Origin: an uncultured Ruminococcus sp.
GTDB taxonomy: Bacteria; Bacillota; Clostridia; Oscillospirales; Acutalibacteraceae
Assembly: GCA_902765855.1 (NCBI GenBank)
Contig: CACXBF010000005.1
Location: 1-64,000 of the forward strand
DNA length: 64,000 bases
Direction of reading: 5' to 3'
Shown here: in pieces, positions 46,749-56,083 of the stretch
Numbering within the stretch: the stretch's first letter is position 1
Layout of the letters: each line of letters starts with the position of its first letter
Program-made: the position numbers and the translations under genes
The notes under the pieces: generated by a model
Seen by the model: only the letters and a program-made list of their open reading frames with translations
What the model was told of the DNA's origin: nothing
Database searches by the model: none

Positions 46749-48116
46749 TCAATTATGTACTTTAGTCAACAGAACCACGCTCTCAACGTGTCCCGTTCTA
46801 GGGAATAAATCTACAGGAGTAATTTTTTTAATAGAATATCCTGATTCATTAAAAATTTTCAGATCACGAGCAAGTGTAGCCGGGTCGCATGAAACATAAA
46901 CTACTCTTGAGGGAGAAAACTTTTTTGTAACGGTTTCAATAAGCGTAGCATCACATCCCTTTCTTGGAGGGTCTATAATTATGCAATCAGCTTTAATACC
47001 TTGTTTTGCCAATTTTTCTGCCGCTAAAGAGGCATCACCGCAGAAAAATTCTGCATTTGTGATACCATTTATTTTTGCATTGATTTTAGCATCTTCAATT
47101 GCTTGTGGAATTATTTCAACACCATATAGTTTTTTCACATAATTAGCCATAGTCAAGCCAATGGTACCTGTTCCGCAGTAAAGATCAAGTAAAGTTTCAT
47201 CTGGTTGAAGCTCTGCGAAATCCTTAGCTATAGTATAAAGTTTTTCTGCTTGAGAACGATTAACCTGATAAAATGATAGAGGAGATATTCTGAATAAAAA
47301 CCCGCAAAGTTTATCTGTAATATATCCCGTTCCGAAAATATTTCGACATTCTTTGCCTGTAATAACATTAGTTTTATCACAATTTTTATTGATAACAATG
47401 GTCTTTATCCGATTTTCAACAGTAAGAAGTTTTTCGCAAAGTTCTTCTTCGTGTGGAAGTTTTTTACCATTTATTATAATACATACCATAATTTCATCTG
47501 TACCCATTGCATGACGCATATATAGATGACGCAAAAGTCCACTATGAGATTTTTCATCATAAGGTGTAAGTTTATATTTATTTGCAAAATCAATAAAGCA
47601 GTCGATTATCGGATTGAACACTTCTGAATGCAACAAACAGTTATCAACAGGTATAACCCTATGACTTCTCTGTGCAAAAAATCCAACGGTTATATTTCCA
47701 TCTTTACCATAAGCAATTGGAAGTTGTGCTTTATTTCTATAAGCTATGGTACTATCTGATGGAACAATCTCACCAACAAGCGAACCATCTATTCCGCCAA
47801 TTCTTGTTATGGCGTCGTAAACCCGCTGATACTTGAATTTCAACTCAGCTTCATAACTTATATGGCGAAGTATACAGCCACCGCATTTTGTACTTATATG
47901 GCAATCCGGTGTAACTCTATCGGAAGATGGAGTAATAATATTTTCAATAATTCCAAAAGCATATTTTTTTAAAACCTTTACAATACGAACATTAAGAATA
48001 TCGCCAACAGCAGTATTTGGCACAAAAACTGCCATGGAATCAATATGACATACTCCGTTTCCTTCACTTGTAAGTCCTGTTATTTCAGCCTGATATATTT
48101 GATTTTTATTAAGCAA
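46749..48116 (-). CDS. rlmD: 23S rRNA (uracil-1939-C5)-methyltransferase
   Basis: 455-aa SAM-dependent RNA m5U methyltransferase (RumA family). An N-terminal TRAM domain (1-60) is followed by [4Fe-4S] ligands Cys72, Cys78, Cys81 and a later Cys near 158. The SAM site is DLYCGTGTIGL, the nucleophile is Cys410 in VSCDPATLARDL, and the base is Glu445 in HVESVV. The start is TTG behind AAGGGAGAG. The final codons are part of the direct repeat of the adjoining element, and the gene stays intact. Confidence 0.95.
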   Translation of the reverse strand: MLNKNQIYQAEITGLTSEGNGVCHIDSMAVFVPNTAVGDILNVRIVKVLKKYAFGIIENIITPSSDRVTPDCHISTKCGGCILRHISYEAELKFKYQRVYDAITRIGGIDGSLVGEIVPSDSTIAYRNKAQLPIAYGKDGNITVGFFAQRSHRVIPVDNCLLHSEVFNPIIDCFIDFANKYKLTPYDEKSHSGLLRHLYMRHAMGTDEIMVCIIINGKKLPHEEELCEKLLTVENRIKTIVINKNCDKTNVITGKECRNIFGTGYITDKLCGFLFRISPLSFYQVNRSQAEKLYTIAKDFAELQPDETLLDLYCGTGTIGLTMANYVKKLYGVEIIPQAIEDAKINAKINGITNAEFFCGDASLAAEKLAKQGIKADCIIIDPPRKGCDATLIETVTKKFSPSRVVYVSCDPATLARDLKIFNESGYSIKKITPVDLFPRTGHVESVVLLTKVHN

Positions 48117-48253
48117 GAGACTCTCTCCCTTAAAATTATTTTACATAATTATAACATAATAGATAGTTGATTATCAAGCAATTACTATTTTAAACTATAA
48201 AATATTTAATATATCAATTATTTACTTGCATAAAGCTAAATCTAAATAATTAA

Positions 48254-48296
48254 ATAAAAGCGAAAGCAATTTATAAAAAATGCTTTCGCTTTTATA
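48254..48296 (-). terminator. Terminator after rluB
   Basis: AAAAGCGAAAGCA pairs with TGCTTTCGCTTTT over a short AT loop, followed by ATTTAATT on the minus strand. It is 2 bp after the pseudouridine synthase stop. Confidence 0.8.
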
Positions 48297-48297
48297 T

Positions 48298-49059
48298 TTA
48301 ATTACCTTTTGTTTCTCCATTTGCTTTTTTTCTTGCATTAGCTAAAGCTTTCATCTCTTGCGGAGTAAGTTCTCTGTATTTTCCCGGTTGAAGCATACCT
48401 AATTTAATCGGGCCAATAGCTGTTCGCTTTAATCTTGCTACCTCAAGTCCGACCGCTTCACACATTTTTCTGATTTGACGATTTCTGCCTTCTTCAAGAA
48501 TAATCTCAAGGACAGTGCGTTCTCTTTCTTGAGCAAGAACCTTAATTCCAGCCGGTGAGGAAAGTCTTCCATCAACTAAAACACCTTTTGTCAAAGCTGT
48601 GAGTTGTTCCTCAGATATTCTTGGATGAACAGTTACACGATAAGTCTTTGCAACATGATGCGACGGGTGAATTATCTCATTCGCAAATGCTCCGTCATTA
48701 GTCATAAGCAGCAAGCCTTCGCTTTCTCTATCGAGTCTTCCGACAGGATAAAGTCTTGTTGGAAAATCTTTTATAAGCTCTGCAACGCATTTACGGTCAC
48801 GCTCATCGCTCATCGTTGTAATGTATCCTCTCGGCTTATGGAGCATAACATAGTATTTTTTAGATTTTGCAGATGAATTTAGTTTTCTACCCTGAACAAT
48901 GATTTCATCTTTTTTAGGATTAGCCTTATCGCCAAGAGTTACTGTCTTTCCGTTTACTTTTACCAAGCCTTTTTGTATAAGCTCCTCTGCCTTTCTTCGT
49001 GAAGCTATACCTGCGTCAGCTATAATTTTCTGTATCCTTATAAGTTCGTTAAAAGCCAA
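48298..49059 (-). CDS. rluB: 23S rRNA pseudouridine synthase (RluB/RsuA family)
   Basis: 253 aa. An N-terminal S4 domain (RIQKIIADAGIASRRKAEEL) precedes the catalytic domain with the active-site Asp in YPVGRLDRESEGLLLMTNDG, and EGRNRQIRKMCEAVG near the end. I choose the TTG at 49059 behind GAGGGATAAGT; an upstream ATG at 49164 would overlap the carboxypeptidase gene by 77 nt. RluB versus RsuA/RluE cannot be told apart with certainty. Confidence 0.9.
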   Translation of the reverse strand: MAFNELIRIQKIIADAGIASRRKAEELIQKGLVKVNGKTVTLGDKANPKKDEIIVQGRKLNSSAKSKKYYVMLHKPRGYITTMSDERDRKCVAELIKDFPTRLYPVGRLDRESEGLLLMTNDGAFANEIIHPSHHVAKTYRVTVHPRISEEQLTALTKGVLVDGRLSSPAGIKVLAQERERTVLEIILEEGRNRQIRKMCEAVGLEVARLKRTAIGPIKLGMLQPGKYRELTPQEMKALANARKKANGETKGN

Positions 49060-49087
49060 ACTTATCCCTCTTTTCTTTATATTTTTA

Positions 49088-50221
49088 TTATCTGAAAAGT
49101 TTTTCAAAAAATCCTTTTTCGTGAATAACCGCCTTGCATTCTTCTTTTGCGATAAGGTTGGCACAGCCTATAATTTTACCATTTATCCTAAAAATAATTT
49201 TGCCCTCAGCTTTGCCTTTTCTTATAGGTGCATAAATAAATCTCGGCAGTATAATTTCTGATTCTATTTTACATTGCTCCCCATCAATTACCGAAACACT
49301 TATATCCCTTGATGGATAAAGCTGAATTTCATCAGCTTCTCCACCAACAACATTAGCTTGAATAGCATCTTTTGCTTGACAAAGCGTTTCAGTTTTCATT
49401 TTAGAAAAGCCATAATCATATAATTTCTGGTGGTCATTCCAATCATCACCGTCATTAAGCGTAACGCATATTAAACGGACACCGTTCCTCTCAGCACAGC
49501 TTGAAAGAGTTCGACCCGCTGTTTTTGTGAAACCCGTCTTAACCCCAATACAGCCCTCATAAAGTGACAAAAGCCTGTTATGATTATTGCATATCTGAGT
49601 TTTGTTTTCAGGAGAGGTATATTTAACAGTTATGCTTTTTTGACTGACAGTTTCTTTAAACTGCTCATTTTCCATAGCATAAGCTGTAAGAATAGCCATA
49701 TCATAAGCACTTGAATAATGTTCTTCATCATCAAGCCCTGACGGTGTAACAAAATGGGTATCTTTCATACCAAGTGATTCCGCCTTTTGATTCATCATCT
49801 CTGCAAAACCTTCTGTACTTTTGCCTAGAGTAATCGCAATAGCATTTGCGGCATCATTCCCAGAAACCATCATCATACCCTTTGCAAGCTCAGAAAGTTT
49901 TAGAATCTCACCATTTTTAAGATACATACTTGAACCCTCTGCCTGCATATTCGCTGTGAATTTAATATCAATGTCCTTAGATTGTGCAGATTCAAATGCA
50001 AGCAAGGCAGTCATAATTTTGGTAATACTCGCAATCGGTCGCCTTGTATGACTATCTTTTTCATAAATAACCGTTCCGCTATCGGGTGCATATAATATTG
50101 CACTCAACGCAGAAACTGACGGCTTATCACCGTCAGCCTTAGAATCAACACTTGCCCCTAAAGATATGAATGAATAAAATATCACTGCAAAGCACAGCAA
50201 CAAAGCAGTTGTCCTTTTCAT
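49088..50221 (-). CDS. D-alanyl-D-alanine carboxypeptidase (DacF type)
   Basis: 377-aa penicillin-binding protein of the S11 family that trims the peptide stem of peptidoglycan outside the membrane. A signal peptide (1-25) precedes SITK (Ser65, Lys68), SGN (120-122) and KTG (228-230), then a beta-rich C-terminal domain. The usual C-terminal amphipathic anchor is short (EKGFFEKLFR). Its neighbours ytfJ, scpAB and rluB match the dacF locus of spore-forming Clostridia. Confidence 0.92.
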   Translation of the reverse strand: MKRTTALLLCFAVIFYSFISLGASVDSKADGDKPSVSALSAILYAPDSGTVIYEKDSHTRRPIASITKIMTALLAFESAQSKDIDIKFTANMQAEGSSMYLKNGEILKLSELAKGMMMVSGNDAANAIAITLGKSTEGFAEMMNQKAESLGMKDTHFVTPSGLDDEEHYSSAYDMAILTAYAMENEQFKETVSQKSITVKYTSPENKTQICNNHNRLLSLYEGCIGVKTGFTKTAGRTLSSCAERNGVRLICVTLNDGDDWNDHQKLYDYGFSKMKTETLCQAKDAIQANVVGGEADEIQLYPSRDISVSVIDGEQCKIESEIILPRFIYAPIRKGKAEGKIIFRINGKIIGCANLIAKEECKAVIHEKGFFEKLFR

Positions 50222-50310
50222 ATGTAACCTCCGCCGAAAATTAAGATTATCTAATTATATGCTCGGCAGATTGTTAAATATAACGCTCTTTTATTTCAGA
50301 ATTGCAACTA

Positions 50311-50754
50311 TTATACTGTTGGGTCTGAAATTTCAGAATTTTCGTTATCATTACTTTCCTTTGATTCTTCTTTTTTATCTTTTTTGAAAAGACCAACAAT
50401 CTTATCAATCAAATCCGGAACCATTGCAACAGCTCTGTCTTGGCTATCTTGGAAGCTTTCAATATTAAGAAGCTTTGCCTCACCGTTTGATACTGCAATA
50501 AATGCAATAGGGTTAATTGTAACACCTGCACCCGAACCGCCACCAAAAAGTCGATTGTTTTCCATTTTCTTTGACGCAAATTCAGAACCGCCTGATGCAA
50601 AACCATAAGTCACTTTAGATACTGGGATAATAGTAGTACCATCTGCTGTTGTAATAGGTGTTCCAATAACAGTATTAACATCTACCATTTGCTTGATTTT
50701 ATCAAGTGTCGTATCCATAAGACCCTCAATAGGATGATGTTGTTGTTCGCTCAT
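50311..50754 (-). CDS. ytfJ: GerW/YtfJ-family sporulation protein
   Basis: 147 aa. HPIEGLMDTTLDKIKQMVDV and the glycine-rich FGGGSGAGVTINPIAFIAVS region are family marks; the tail is acidic and Lys-rich. In Bacillus, GerW is needed for spore germination; here it implies a spore-forming ancestry and does not show that the strain sporulates. The gene has its own ribosome site AAGGAATGG and is followed by dacF. Confidence 0.9.
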   Translation of the reverse strand: MSEQQHHPIEGLMDTTLDKIKQMVDVNTVIGTPITTADGTTIIPVSKVTYGFASGGSEFASKKMENNRLFGGGSGAGVTINPIAFIAVSNGEAKLLNIESFQDSQDRAVAMVPDLIDKIVGLFKKDKKEESKESNDNENSEISDPTV

Positions 50755-50779
50755 TTAAACCATTCCTTTCAAATCTTTA

Positions 50780-50885
50780 TTTAGTTAAGGGCTTTGCCCT
50801 TAAAACCCACCAAAGGCTCTACAGTAGGTAAGTACCTTTGGAAACTGCAAGCTTTTGAAAAAGCTTGAGCAAAATTTTTAATTGT
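50780..50885. repeat. Composite hairpin repeat, copy 3
   Basis: It holds AAGGGC-TTT-GCCCTT as in copy 2, then CCAAAGG and CCTTTGG separated by an 18-nt insert, then the GGAAACTGCAAGCTTTTG block and AAGCTTTT/AAAAGCTT hairpin as in copy 1. It thus joins features of both copies. Confidence 0.7.
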
Positions 50886-50910
50886 CTTAATGGAAGTTAA
50901 TCAACTAAAA

Positions 50911-51540
50911 CTATACTTCCATATCCTTTTTTATACCAAGTATAAGTTTAATTCCCCTGAAAGCTGCTGAAATCATTATCCCTAAAGCAAACCAAGGTCT
51001 TATACTTACTTTCGTTTCAGCGAAAATTTTAGTTTCTTTCTCTGTAAAGCCTGCCTCTATATCAATTTGCTTTTTTCTAAGCTTCATATTTGAATCAATA
51101 AAAGATACCGCAGGATATACCGCTGAACAGATATATCCATATTTCATAGCAGTATCTCCTGCATCTTCTCCAACAATAAGCAAATCTATTTTAAGCTTTT
51201 TGATAACAATATGCTTAATAAGCTTTGATGAAGTATCTTTTATAATGGATATAACATCAGACAAAATCTCAAATAATCCATCCAAACCACGCTTTTTATA
51301 TAGCTTTTTTAGATTATTTCCTTTTTTTTCTGGCTTTTTCTCTTTTGGCTTTTCTGATTTTTCAGATTCAGTTTTTTGCTTTTCTGGCTTTTCCTTTGGT
51401 GGAACAAGCTTTATCTTTATAAAAAGATATTGCAATATGAGTTCAGGTTCACCATCATATCTGAAATGAAACGAAACAGGTATCATAAGCAAAAGAAAGA
51501 TAAAAAGCAATATTCCGACTATTATATAAAGTGCGGTCAT
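50911..51540 (-). CDS. DUF2953 membrane protein
   Basis: 209 aa. One N-terminal membrane helix (TALYIIVGILLFIFLLLMI) is followed by a beta segment, a Lys/Glu/Pro linker (about 55-75) and the conserved core LLIVGEDAGDTAMKYGYICS typical of DUF2953. In many Firmicutes this gene adjoins ytfJ, as here. Its start overlaps the scpB stop (ATGA), so it belongs to the scpAB operon. Its function is unknown. Confidence 0.88.
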   Translation of the reverse strand: MTALYIIVGILLFIFLLLMIPVSFHFRYDGEPELILQYLFIKIKLVPPKEKPEKQKTESEKSEKPKEKKPEKKGNNLKKLYKKRGLDGLFEILSDVISIIKDTSSKLIKHIVIKKLKIDLLIVGEDAGDTAMKYGYICSAVYPAVSFIDSNMKLRKKQIDIEAGFTEKETKIFAETKVSIRPWFALGIMISAAFRGIKLILGIKKDMEV

Positions 51541-52136
51541 ACATTTTCTTCTTTCTCAGGCTCTTTGTCTATGCTTTCGGTTTCGTTCTTTTCAGATGAT
51601 TCTTCAGAATTTTCTTCATCACTATTTTTTTGTGGAAGTGGTGGCAATTCGCTTATATCACTTACATTAAAGCAACGCAAGAAATTTTCTGTTGTTCCAT
51701 AAATCAAAGGTCTTCCCGGAAGTTCAAGTCTGCCTTTTTCTTCAATAAGTTCTCTTGCAACAAGACTCGAAACAACACCCGAACAATCAACGCCTCTTAT
51801 CTGCTCAACAAAAGCCTTAGTAACCGGTTGATTATAGGCTATTATTGCAAGAACCTCCAAAGCCGCCTGTGAAAGTGGTGAATTTCTTCTTAAATCAAGA
51901 ACTGTACGAATAACTTCGGCATATTCCTTTTCTGTACACATTTGATAGCTTTTCCCAAGCCTTACTATTTTTATACCTGATTTTCTACTGGAGTAATCTT
52001 CCATAAGCAATTTAAGCAATTCCTCGGCTTTTTCTTCCTTTATCTCCAATGCCTGAGCTATTTTTGTAAGTTCAGCCGGAGTACCACAAGCAAATAGAAT
52101 TGCTTCTATCGCAGGTTTTAACTTTTCATCTTCCAC
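51537..52136 (-). CDS. scpB: Segregation and condensation protein B
   Basis: 199-aa winged-helix partner of ScpA in the Smc condensin. AIEAILFACGTPAELTKIAQ and SQAALEVLAIIAYNQPVTKA are family motifs; the tail after 165 is Glu/Ser-rich and probably disordered. It starts at a GTG behind GGTGATAAGTT, 6 bp after scpA. Confidence 0.95.
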   Translation of the reverse strand: MEDEKLKPAIEAILFACGTPAELTKIAQALEIKEEKAEELLKLLMEDYSSRKSGIKIVRLGKSYQMCTEKEYAEVIRTVLDLRRNSPLSQAALEVLAIIAYNQPVTKAFVEQIRGVDCSGVVSSLVARELIEEKGRLELPGRPLIYGTTENFLRCFNVSDISELPPLPQKNSDEENSEESSEKNETESIDKEPEKEENV

Positions 52137-52142
52137 AACTTA

Positions 52143-52847
52143 TCACCGCCTTTGCAGCATTTGAACTTGAGCTTCTTCACCGTCACCCTCAACACGGACT
52201 CTTTTGCCCTTAATCAATTCAAGTACAGCAAGGAAAGTCGCAACCATCTGGCTTTTACTTTCGCTGTCATCAAATAATGTTGAATATCTGACCGGCTTTC
52301 CGCCCCACAAAATTCTCATTACACCTATAATTCTCGATGAAACTGAAACAATCTTTCGTCTGACAATAACCGAAAATGCCTCATCAGACGGCGGAAGATT
52401 TTTCTTTCCTCGACCAACCGCTGCCATATATGCCGCAACAAGCACAGACGGGTCGTGACTTCGTTTATATTTTGTGTCACATTTCATCTTAATCTGATTA
52501 CGACAATAATTATCAAAGCTGACAATCTCGCCAAGCTTTTTGGCAGCCTTTCGGCACTCTTGATATTCAAGAAGTTGTCCCTGAAGTTCTTCCTTGAGTT
52601 TTTCACCCTCTTCATATTTCGGTAAAAGCTCATAGGATTTAATTTCTACAAGTCTTGATGCCATATCGAGAAATTCGCTGGCAACATCCATATTGTTTTC
52701 TTTCATAAGGTCGAGATGCTCCATATATTGATTAAGCAACTCTGAAATACTTATATCATAGATATTAAGCTTATTTTTGCTGATAAGATGCAAAAGTAAA
52801 TCAAGCGGTCCTTCAAAGGCAGGAAGTTTATATGATATTTTTTCCAT
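52143..52847 (-). CDS. scpA: Segregation and condensation protein A
   Basis: 234-aa kleisin that bridges the Smc heads. It opens YKLPAFEGPLDLLLHLISKN, the diagnostic N-terminal segment, and ends with the winged-helix FLAVLELIKGKRVRVEGDGE. It lies between the M50 protease and scpB in one operon. Confidence 0.96.
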   Translation of the reverse strand: MEKISYKLPAFEGPLDLLLHLISKNKLNIYDISISELLNQYMEHLDLMKENNMDVASEFLDMASRLVEIKSYELLPKYEEGEKLKEELQGQLLEYQECRKAAKKLGEIVSFDNYCRNQIKMKCDTKYKRSHDPSVLVAAYMAAVGRGKKNLPPSDEAFSVIVRRKIVSVSSRIIGVMRILWGGKPVRYSTLFDDSESKSQMVATFLAVLELIKGKRVRVEGDGEEAQVQMLQRR

Positions 52848-52865
52848 TTTTAACCGCCTTATTCA

Positions 52866-53606
52866 TTACAATAGACTAAAATTTGGATTAAACGGACTTC
52901 CTGAGAATGGAAGTGCTGTTAAATTTAATATTCCGCTTGTAAGCCAGCTCTGAGCAACTGAAAGCGGTCCACTAAATGCACCAAAAGCAATAGCAATCAT
53001 AAGAATCATAGAAATCATTGCCTCGTTGCGCTGGATTTGATAACAAATTCTATTTGGCAAAAATGCCATAAGTATCTTAGAACCGTCAAGCGGTGGTATA
53101 GGAATCAAATTAAAAACGGCGAGTGAAATATTTATGGCCATAAAGTAATATAGGAAAAGAACAATATATGATAAAATACCAACTGATTTTCCACTAAAAA
53201 TCAATAATGCCATAGGGTCTATTGCTAAAACAAGATTTATAAGCAAACCGCCTACAATACCCGCAAGCAGATTGGCAAGGGGACCTGCCAAAGCAACAAC
53301 CGCCATTGCACCCTTTGGATTCTTCCTATGGTCAAGGTTTACCGGAACAGGCTTTGCCCAACCAAAACCAAAAAGCAACAGCAATAATGCACCAACATAA
53401 TCTATATGCTTTAATGGATTAAGTGTTTGTCTGCCGAGCATTTTTGCCGTTTTATCTCCAAACCAGCCGGCAACCGTTGCATGAGCAAATTCGTGAAACG
53501 GAAGCATTACAAAAATTACAAGCAATGACGCCAATATACTCGCAATAACACTCATAAGGTCTAAACCTTGTCCACTAAAAGCATTTCTTAATACACTAAT
53601 CAGCAA
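52866..53606 (-). CDS. Site-2-protease-like M50 metalloprotease
   Basis: 246-aa membrane protein with HEFAH at 38-42 and the second zinc motif NLIPIPPLDGSKIL later, so it should be an active short M50B peptidase of the YwhC type, without a PDZ domain. The start chosen is TTG at 53606, 6 nt behind AGGGAG; an ATG at 53681 lacks a site. The same family neighbours scpAB in many Clostridia. Its substrate is unknown. Confidence 0.9.
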   Translation of the reverse strand: MLISVLRNAFSGQGLDLMSVIASILASLLVIFVMLPFHEFAHATVAGWFGDKTAKMLGRQTLNPLKHIDYVGALLLLLFGFGWAKPVPVNLDHRKNPKGAMAVVALAGPLANLLAGIVGGLLINLVLAIDPMALLIFSGKSVGILSYIVLFLYYFMAINISLAVFNLIPIPPLDGSKILMAFLPNRICYQIQRNEAMISMILMIAIAFGAFSGPLSVAQSWLTSGILNLTALPFSGSPFNPNFSLL

Positions 53607-53705
53607 TAAAATCTCCCTTTCTCTAATACAAAGTAAGCGGAATCCTGCATTTTTTGAGCAGAATCCCGCTTGCAAACTCATTTAGTCCGCAACAAAGCCA
53701 AGGAA

Positions 53706-54146
53706 TTACTCCTTGTCCTCATCACCGTCACTATCGGAGCTATCATCATCTGAATCTTCGAGGTCGGAATAATCGAACTCAAGTTCTTCACCGCATTTTG
53801 GGCAGGAAATACTGCCCTCAAGAAGCGTATTTTCGTCCATATAGGTTGTTTCGCCACAGCTTGGGCAAGTAACCTCATAGAAGTTATCGTCCTCGTCAAC
53901 ATAATCATCGTCATCATCTTCGAAGTCTTCATAATAATCTTCTTCAAGAGATGCGAGATCCTCATCAATCTCATCGACCTGTTCACAAAGTTCATCATAA
54001 GCATCATTCAAGTCAGAAACCTTGCCAGTGACCTCATTGAGAAGGTCTACAACCGCATTCAAAACCCTGACTGTCTTATCACTCTTATCAAGGTCCATAC
54101 CATCAATCATGCCCTTAATGTATGCTGCCTTTTCATTTATACCCAT
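53706..54146 (-). CDS. CD1247-like protein with zinc ribbon
   Basis: 146 aa. The N-terminal domain (AAYIKGMIDGMDLDKSDKTV) matches the CD1247 N-terminal family of Clostridia. A very acidic stretch (about 70-95) leads to a zinc ribbon with CPSC and CPKC pairs (about 101-125), then a Ser/Asp tail. Its function is unknown. It lies between efp and the M50 gene, with a 52-bp gap to efp. Confidence 0.85.
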   Translation of the reverse strand: MGINEKAAYIKGMIDGMDLDKSDKTVRVLNAVVDLLNEVTGKVSDLNDAYDELCEQVDEIDEDLASLEEDYYEDFEDDDDDYVDEDDNFYEVTCPSCGETTYMDENTLLEGSISCPKCGEELEFDYSDLEDSDDDSSDSDGDEDKE

Positions 54147-54198
54147 TTTTAAACGCTCCTTCCGATTTTTAAGATTCTGATAATATAATTAAAATAAA

Positions 54199-54756
54199 TT
54201 ATGCACGAGCCATGTATTCGCCTGTTCTTGTATCAATTTCAATAAGATCTCCCTCGTTGATAAAGAGCGGAACCTTAATTTCTGCGCCTGTTTCAAGAAC
54301 TGCTGGCTTTGTTACGTTAGTAGCTGTATCGCCCTTGAAACCAGGGTCTGTCTGAGTAACCTCAAGCTTAACAAAGTTAGGCGGCTCAACGCCGAAAACA
54401 TTTCCTTTATAGGAAAGAACCTTACATACCATATTTTCCTTAACGAACTTAAAGTTGTCAGAAAGTGTTGAAGCGTTGATAGGAAGCTGTTCGTAAGTTT
54501 CGTTATCCATGAAGTAATAGAGGTCGCCATCTGTATAGAGATATTCCATATCTCTTCTGTCAATGAAAGCTGTTGGGTACTTATCGTTTGGGTTGAAAGT
54601 CTTTTCAACAACTGCACCTGTAATAACATTCTTAATCTTTGTACGAACGAAAGCCGCACCCTTACCAGGCTTAACATGCTGGAACTCAACGATAGAAACT
54701 ACATTGCCGTCCATTTCAAATGTTACGCCGTTTCTGAAATCACCTGCTGAAATCAT
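54199..54756 (-). CDS. efp: Elongation factor P
   Basis: 185-aa tRNA-shaped factor that relieves stalling at polyproline. [20 protein letters not shown] and the domain I loop [17 protein letters not shown] with the modifiable Lys are present; it ends [16 protein letters not shown]. Its start lies behind AGGAGGATTATTTA. It follows pepP and aroQ, the usual cluster. Confidence 0.97.
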   Translation of the reverse strand: MISAGDFRNGVTFEMDGNVVSIVEFQHVKPGKGAAFVRTKIKNVITGAVVEKTFNPNDKYPTAFIDRRDMEYLYTDGDLYYFMDNETYEQLPINASTLSDNFKFVKENMVCKVLSYKGNVFGVEPPNFVKLEVTQTDPGFKGDTATNVTKPAVLETGAEIKVPLFINEGDLIEIDTRTGEYMARA

Positions 54757-54916
54757 TAAATAATCCTCCTGTTATTTTAAGAATATCTCGTTTCATATTC
54801 AAGGCAATACTGCACATATTGCTCTCATATATTCAAGTATACAATAAACAAGCAAAAATTGCAACCATTTAATCTAAACACAATCCAAAATATACAAAAA
54901 TTTAACAATATATGGG

Positions 54917-55996
54917 TCAATTTCCGAGAATAATTAAATCCTTAGTAAATGAATTAAAGTTCTTATAACCATCTTCTGTAACAAAAACCATATCTTCAAT
55001 TCTTACACCAAATTCGTTATCAAGATAAATTCCCGGTTCGCTTGTCACTACCATTCCGCTTTCAAGCTTAAAGCAATTATTTGGAGAAAGGCTTGGCTTT
55101 TCGTGTATATCAAGACCTACACCGTGTCCTGTTGCGTGTCCAAAACAACCCTCAAAACCTGCTTTATAGATTATATCACGAGCTGTCTTATCAACTTCTC
55201 CACAGCTGACACCGCTCTTAATTTTATCAAGTGCGGCTTGCTGTGCAGTCTTTACTATATCATATACTTTAGCCTGATAGTCGCTAACTGCTCCAAGAGC
55301 AACTGTTCTTGTCATATCGCTCTTATAACCCTCTACATCTGCACCAATATCGAGGGTAATAAGGTCGCCATATTCAAGCTTTTTGTCATCAGGAACACCA
55401 TGTGGCATAGATGTCTTTTTGCCAGAAGTTATAATCAAGTCAAAAGCAACGCCTACCGCACCATGCTGACGCATATACATTTCCATAAACAAAGCTAAAT
55501 CTCTTTCGCAAGCTCCAACCTCAACTTTTTTAAGAGTTTCAGTAAGAGCCTCCTCTGTAAGATTTGTTGCTTTCTGCATAAGCTCAATTTCTTGCTCAGT
55601 TTTTATACCACGCATCTTGGCAATGATTCTATCAAGCTCGTCATTTTTAATTGTACTTACCTTGCAAAGCTTGAAAGTATCTTCCATTGAATTATACATT
55701 TCAAAGGTAAATGCTGAACTTTCGAGCATAATTACACGAAGATTTTCTTTTTCTATAATTTCCTTAAGGCTATCAGTAAACTTTCTGAACTGAATAACCT
55801 TGCAGTTCTTTGCAACAGCCCTCGCAGCCTCAGCATAACGAAAATCAACGAAAAGATATGTGTCACGCTTTGTAACAAGCAAATAACCAAGCGATGAAAC
55901 AAAGCCTGTGAAATATTTGCGGTTATTCTGCGAATATATCAGAGCCGCATCTGCATAAGACGGAATCATATGAGCTAATTCTCTTGTTTTAGTCAT
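54917..55996 (-). CDS. M24 Xaa-Pro aminopeptidase/dipeptidase
   Basis: 359 aa. A creatinase-like N-terminal domain (1-120) precedes the pita-bread domain with metal ligands in ITLDIGADVEGYKSDMTRTV (two Asp), GHATGHGVGLDIHE (His), TSEPGIYL (Glu) and GVRIEDMV (Glu). It probably releases proline-containing peptides and stands just upstream of efp. Confidence 0.94.
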   Translation of the reverse strand: MTKTRELAHMIPSYADAALIYSQNNRKYFTGFVSSLGYLLVTKRDTYLFVDFRYAEAARAVAKNCKVIQFRKFTDSLKEIIEKENLRVIMLESSAFTFEMYNSMEDTFKLCKVSTIKNDELDRIIAKMRGIKTEQEIELMQKATNLTEEALTETLKKVEVGACERDLALFMEMYMRQHGAVGVAFDLIITSGKKTSMPHGVPDDKKLEYGDLITLDIGADVEGYKSDMTRTVALGAVSDYQAKVYDIVKTAQQAALDKIKSGVSCGEVDKTARDIIYKAGFEGCFGHATGHGVGLDIHEKPSLSPNNCFKLESGMVVTSEPGIYLDNEFGVRIEDMVFVTEDGYKNFNSFTKDLIILGN

Positions 55997-56083
55997 TTTA
56001 AAAACTCCCTTTAAACCCTATTTAAATAACAGAGCCATAAATGTATCATTTACACTTATCAGACAATATTATGAGTGGTAAAT

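Larger units (their letters stand above)
40134..46784 (-). mobile_element. Serine-recombinase element inserted at the 3' end of rlmD
   Basis: A 32-bp direct repeat at 46753-46784 and 40134-40165 differs at one position by hand comparison. At the right it encodes the last codons of rlmD; at the left it is fused to repeat B. Between them are a DUF262 gene, a large serine recombinase, a three-gene HTH/unknown/GIY-YIG cassette and a GNAT-YoaP gene, all minus. The rlmD 3' end is a known hot spot for integrative elements in Firmicutes. No conjugation genes are present, so the element is a genomic island or is mobilised in trans. Confidence 0.65.

Noticed and set aside
38145-46784. Integrative conjugative element
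   Set aside because: No relaxase, coupling protein or type IV secretion genes are present between the repeats, so self-transfer is unsupported.
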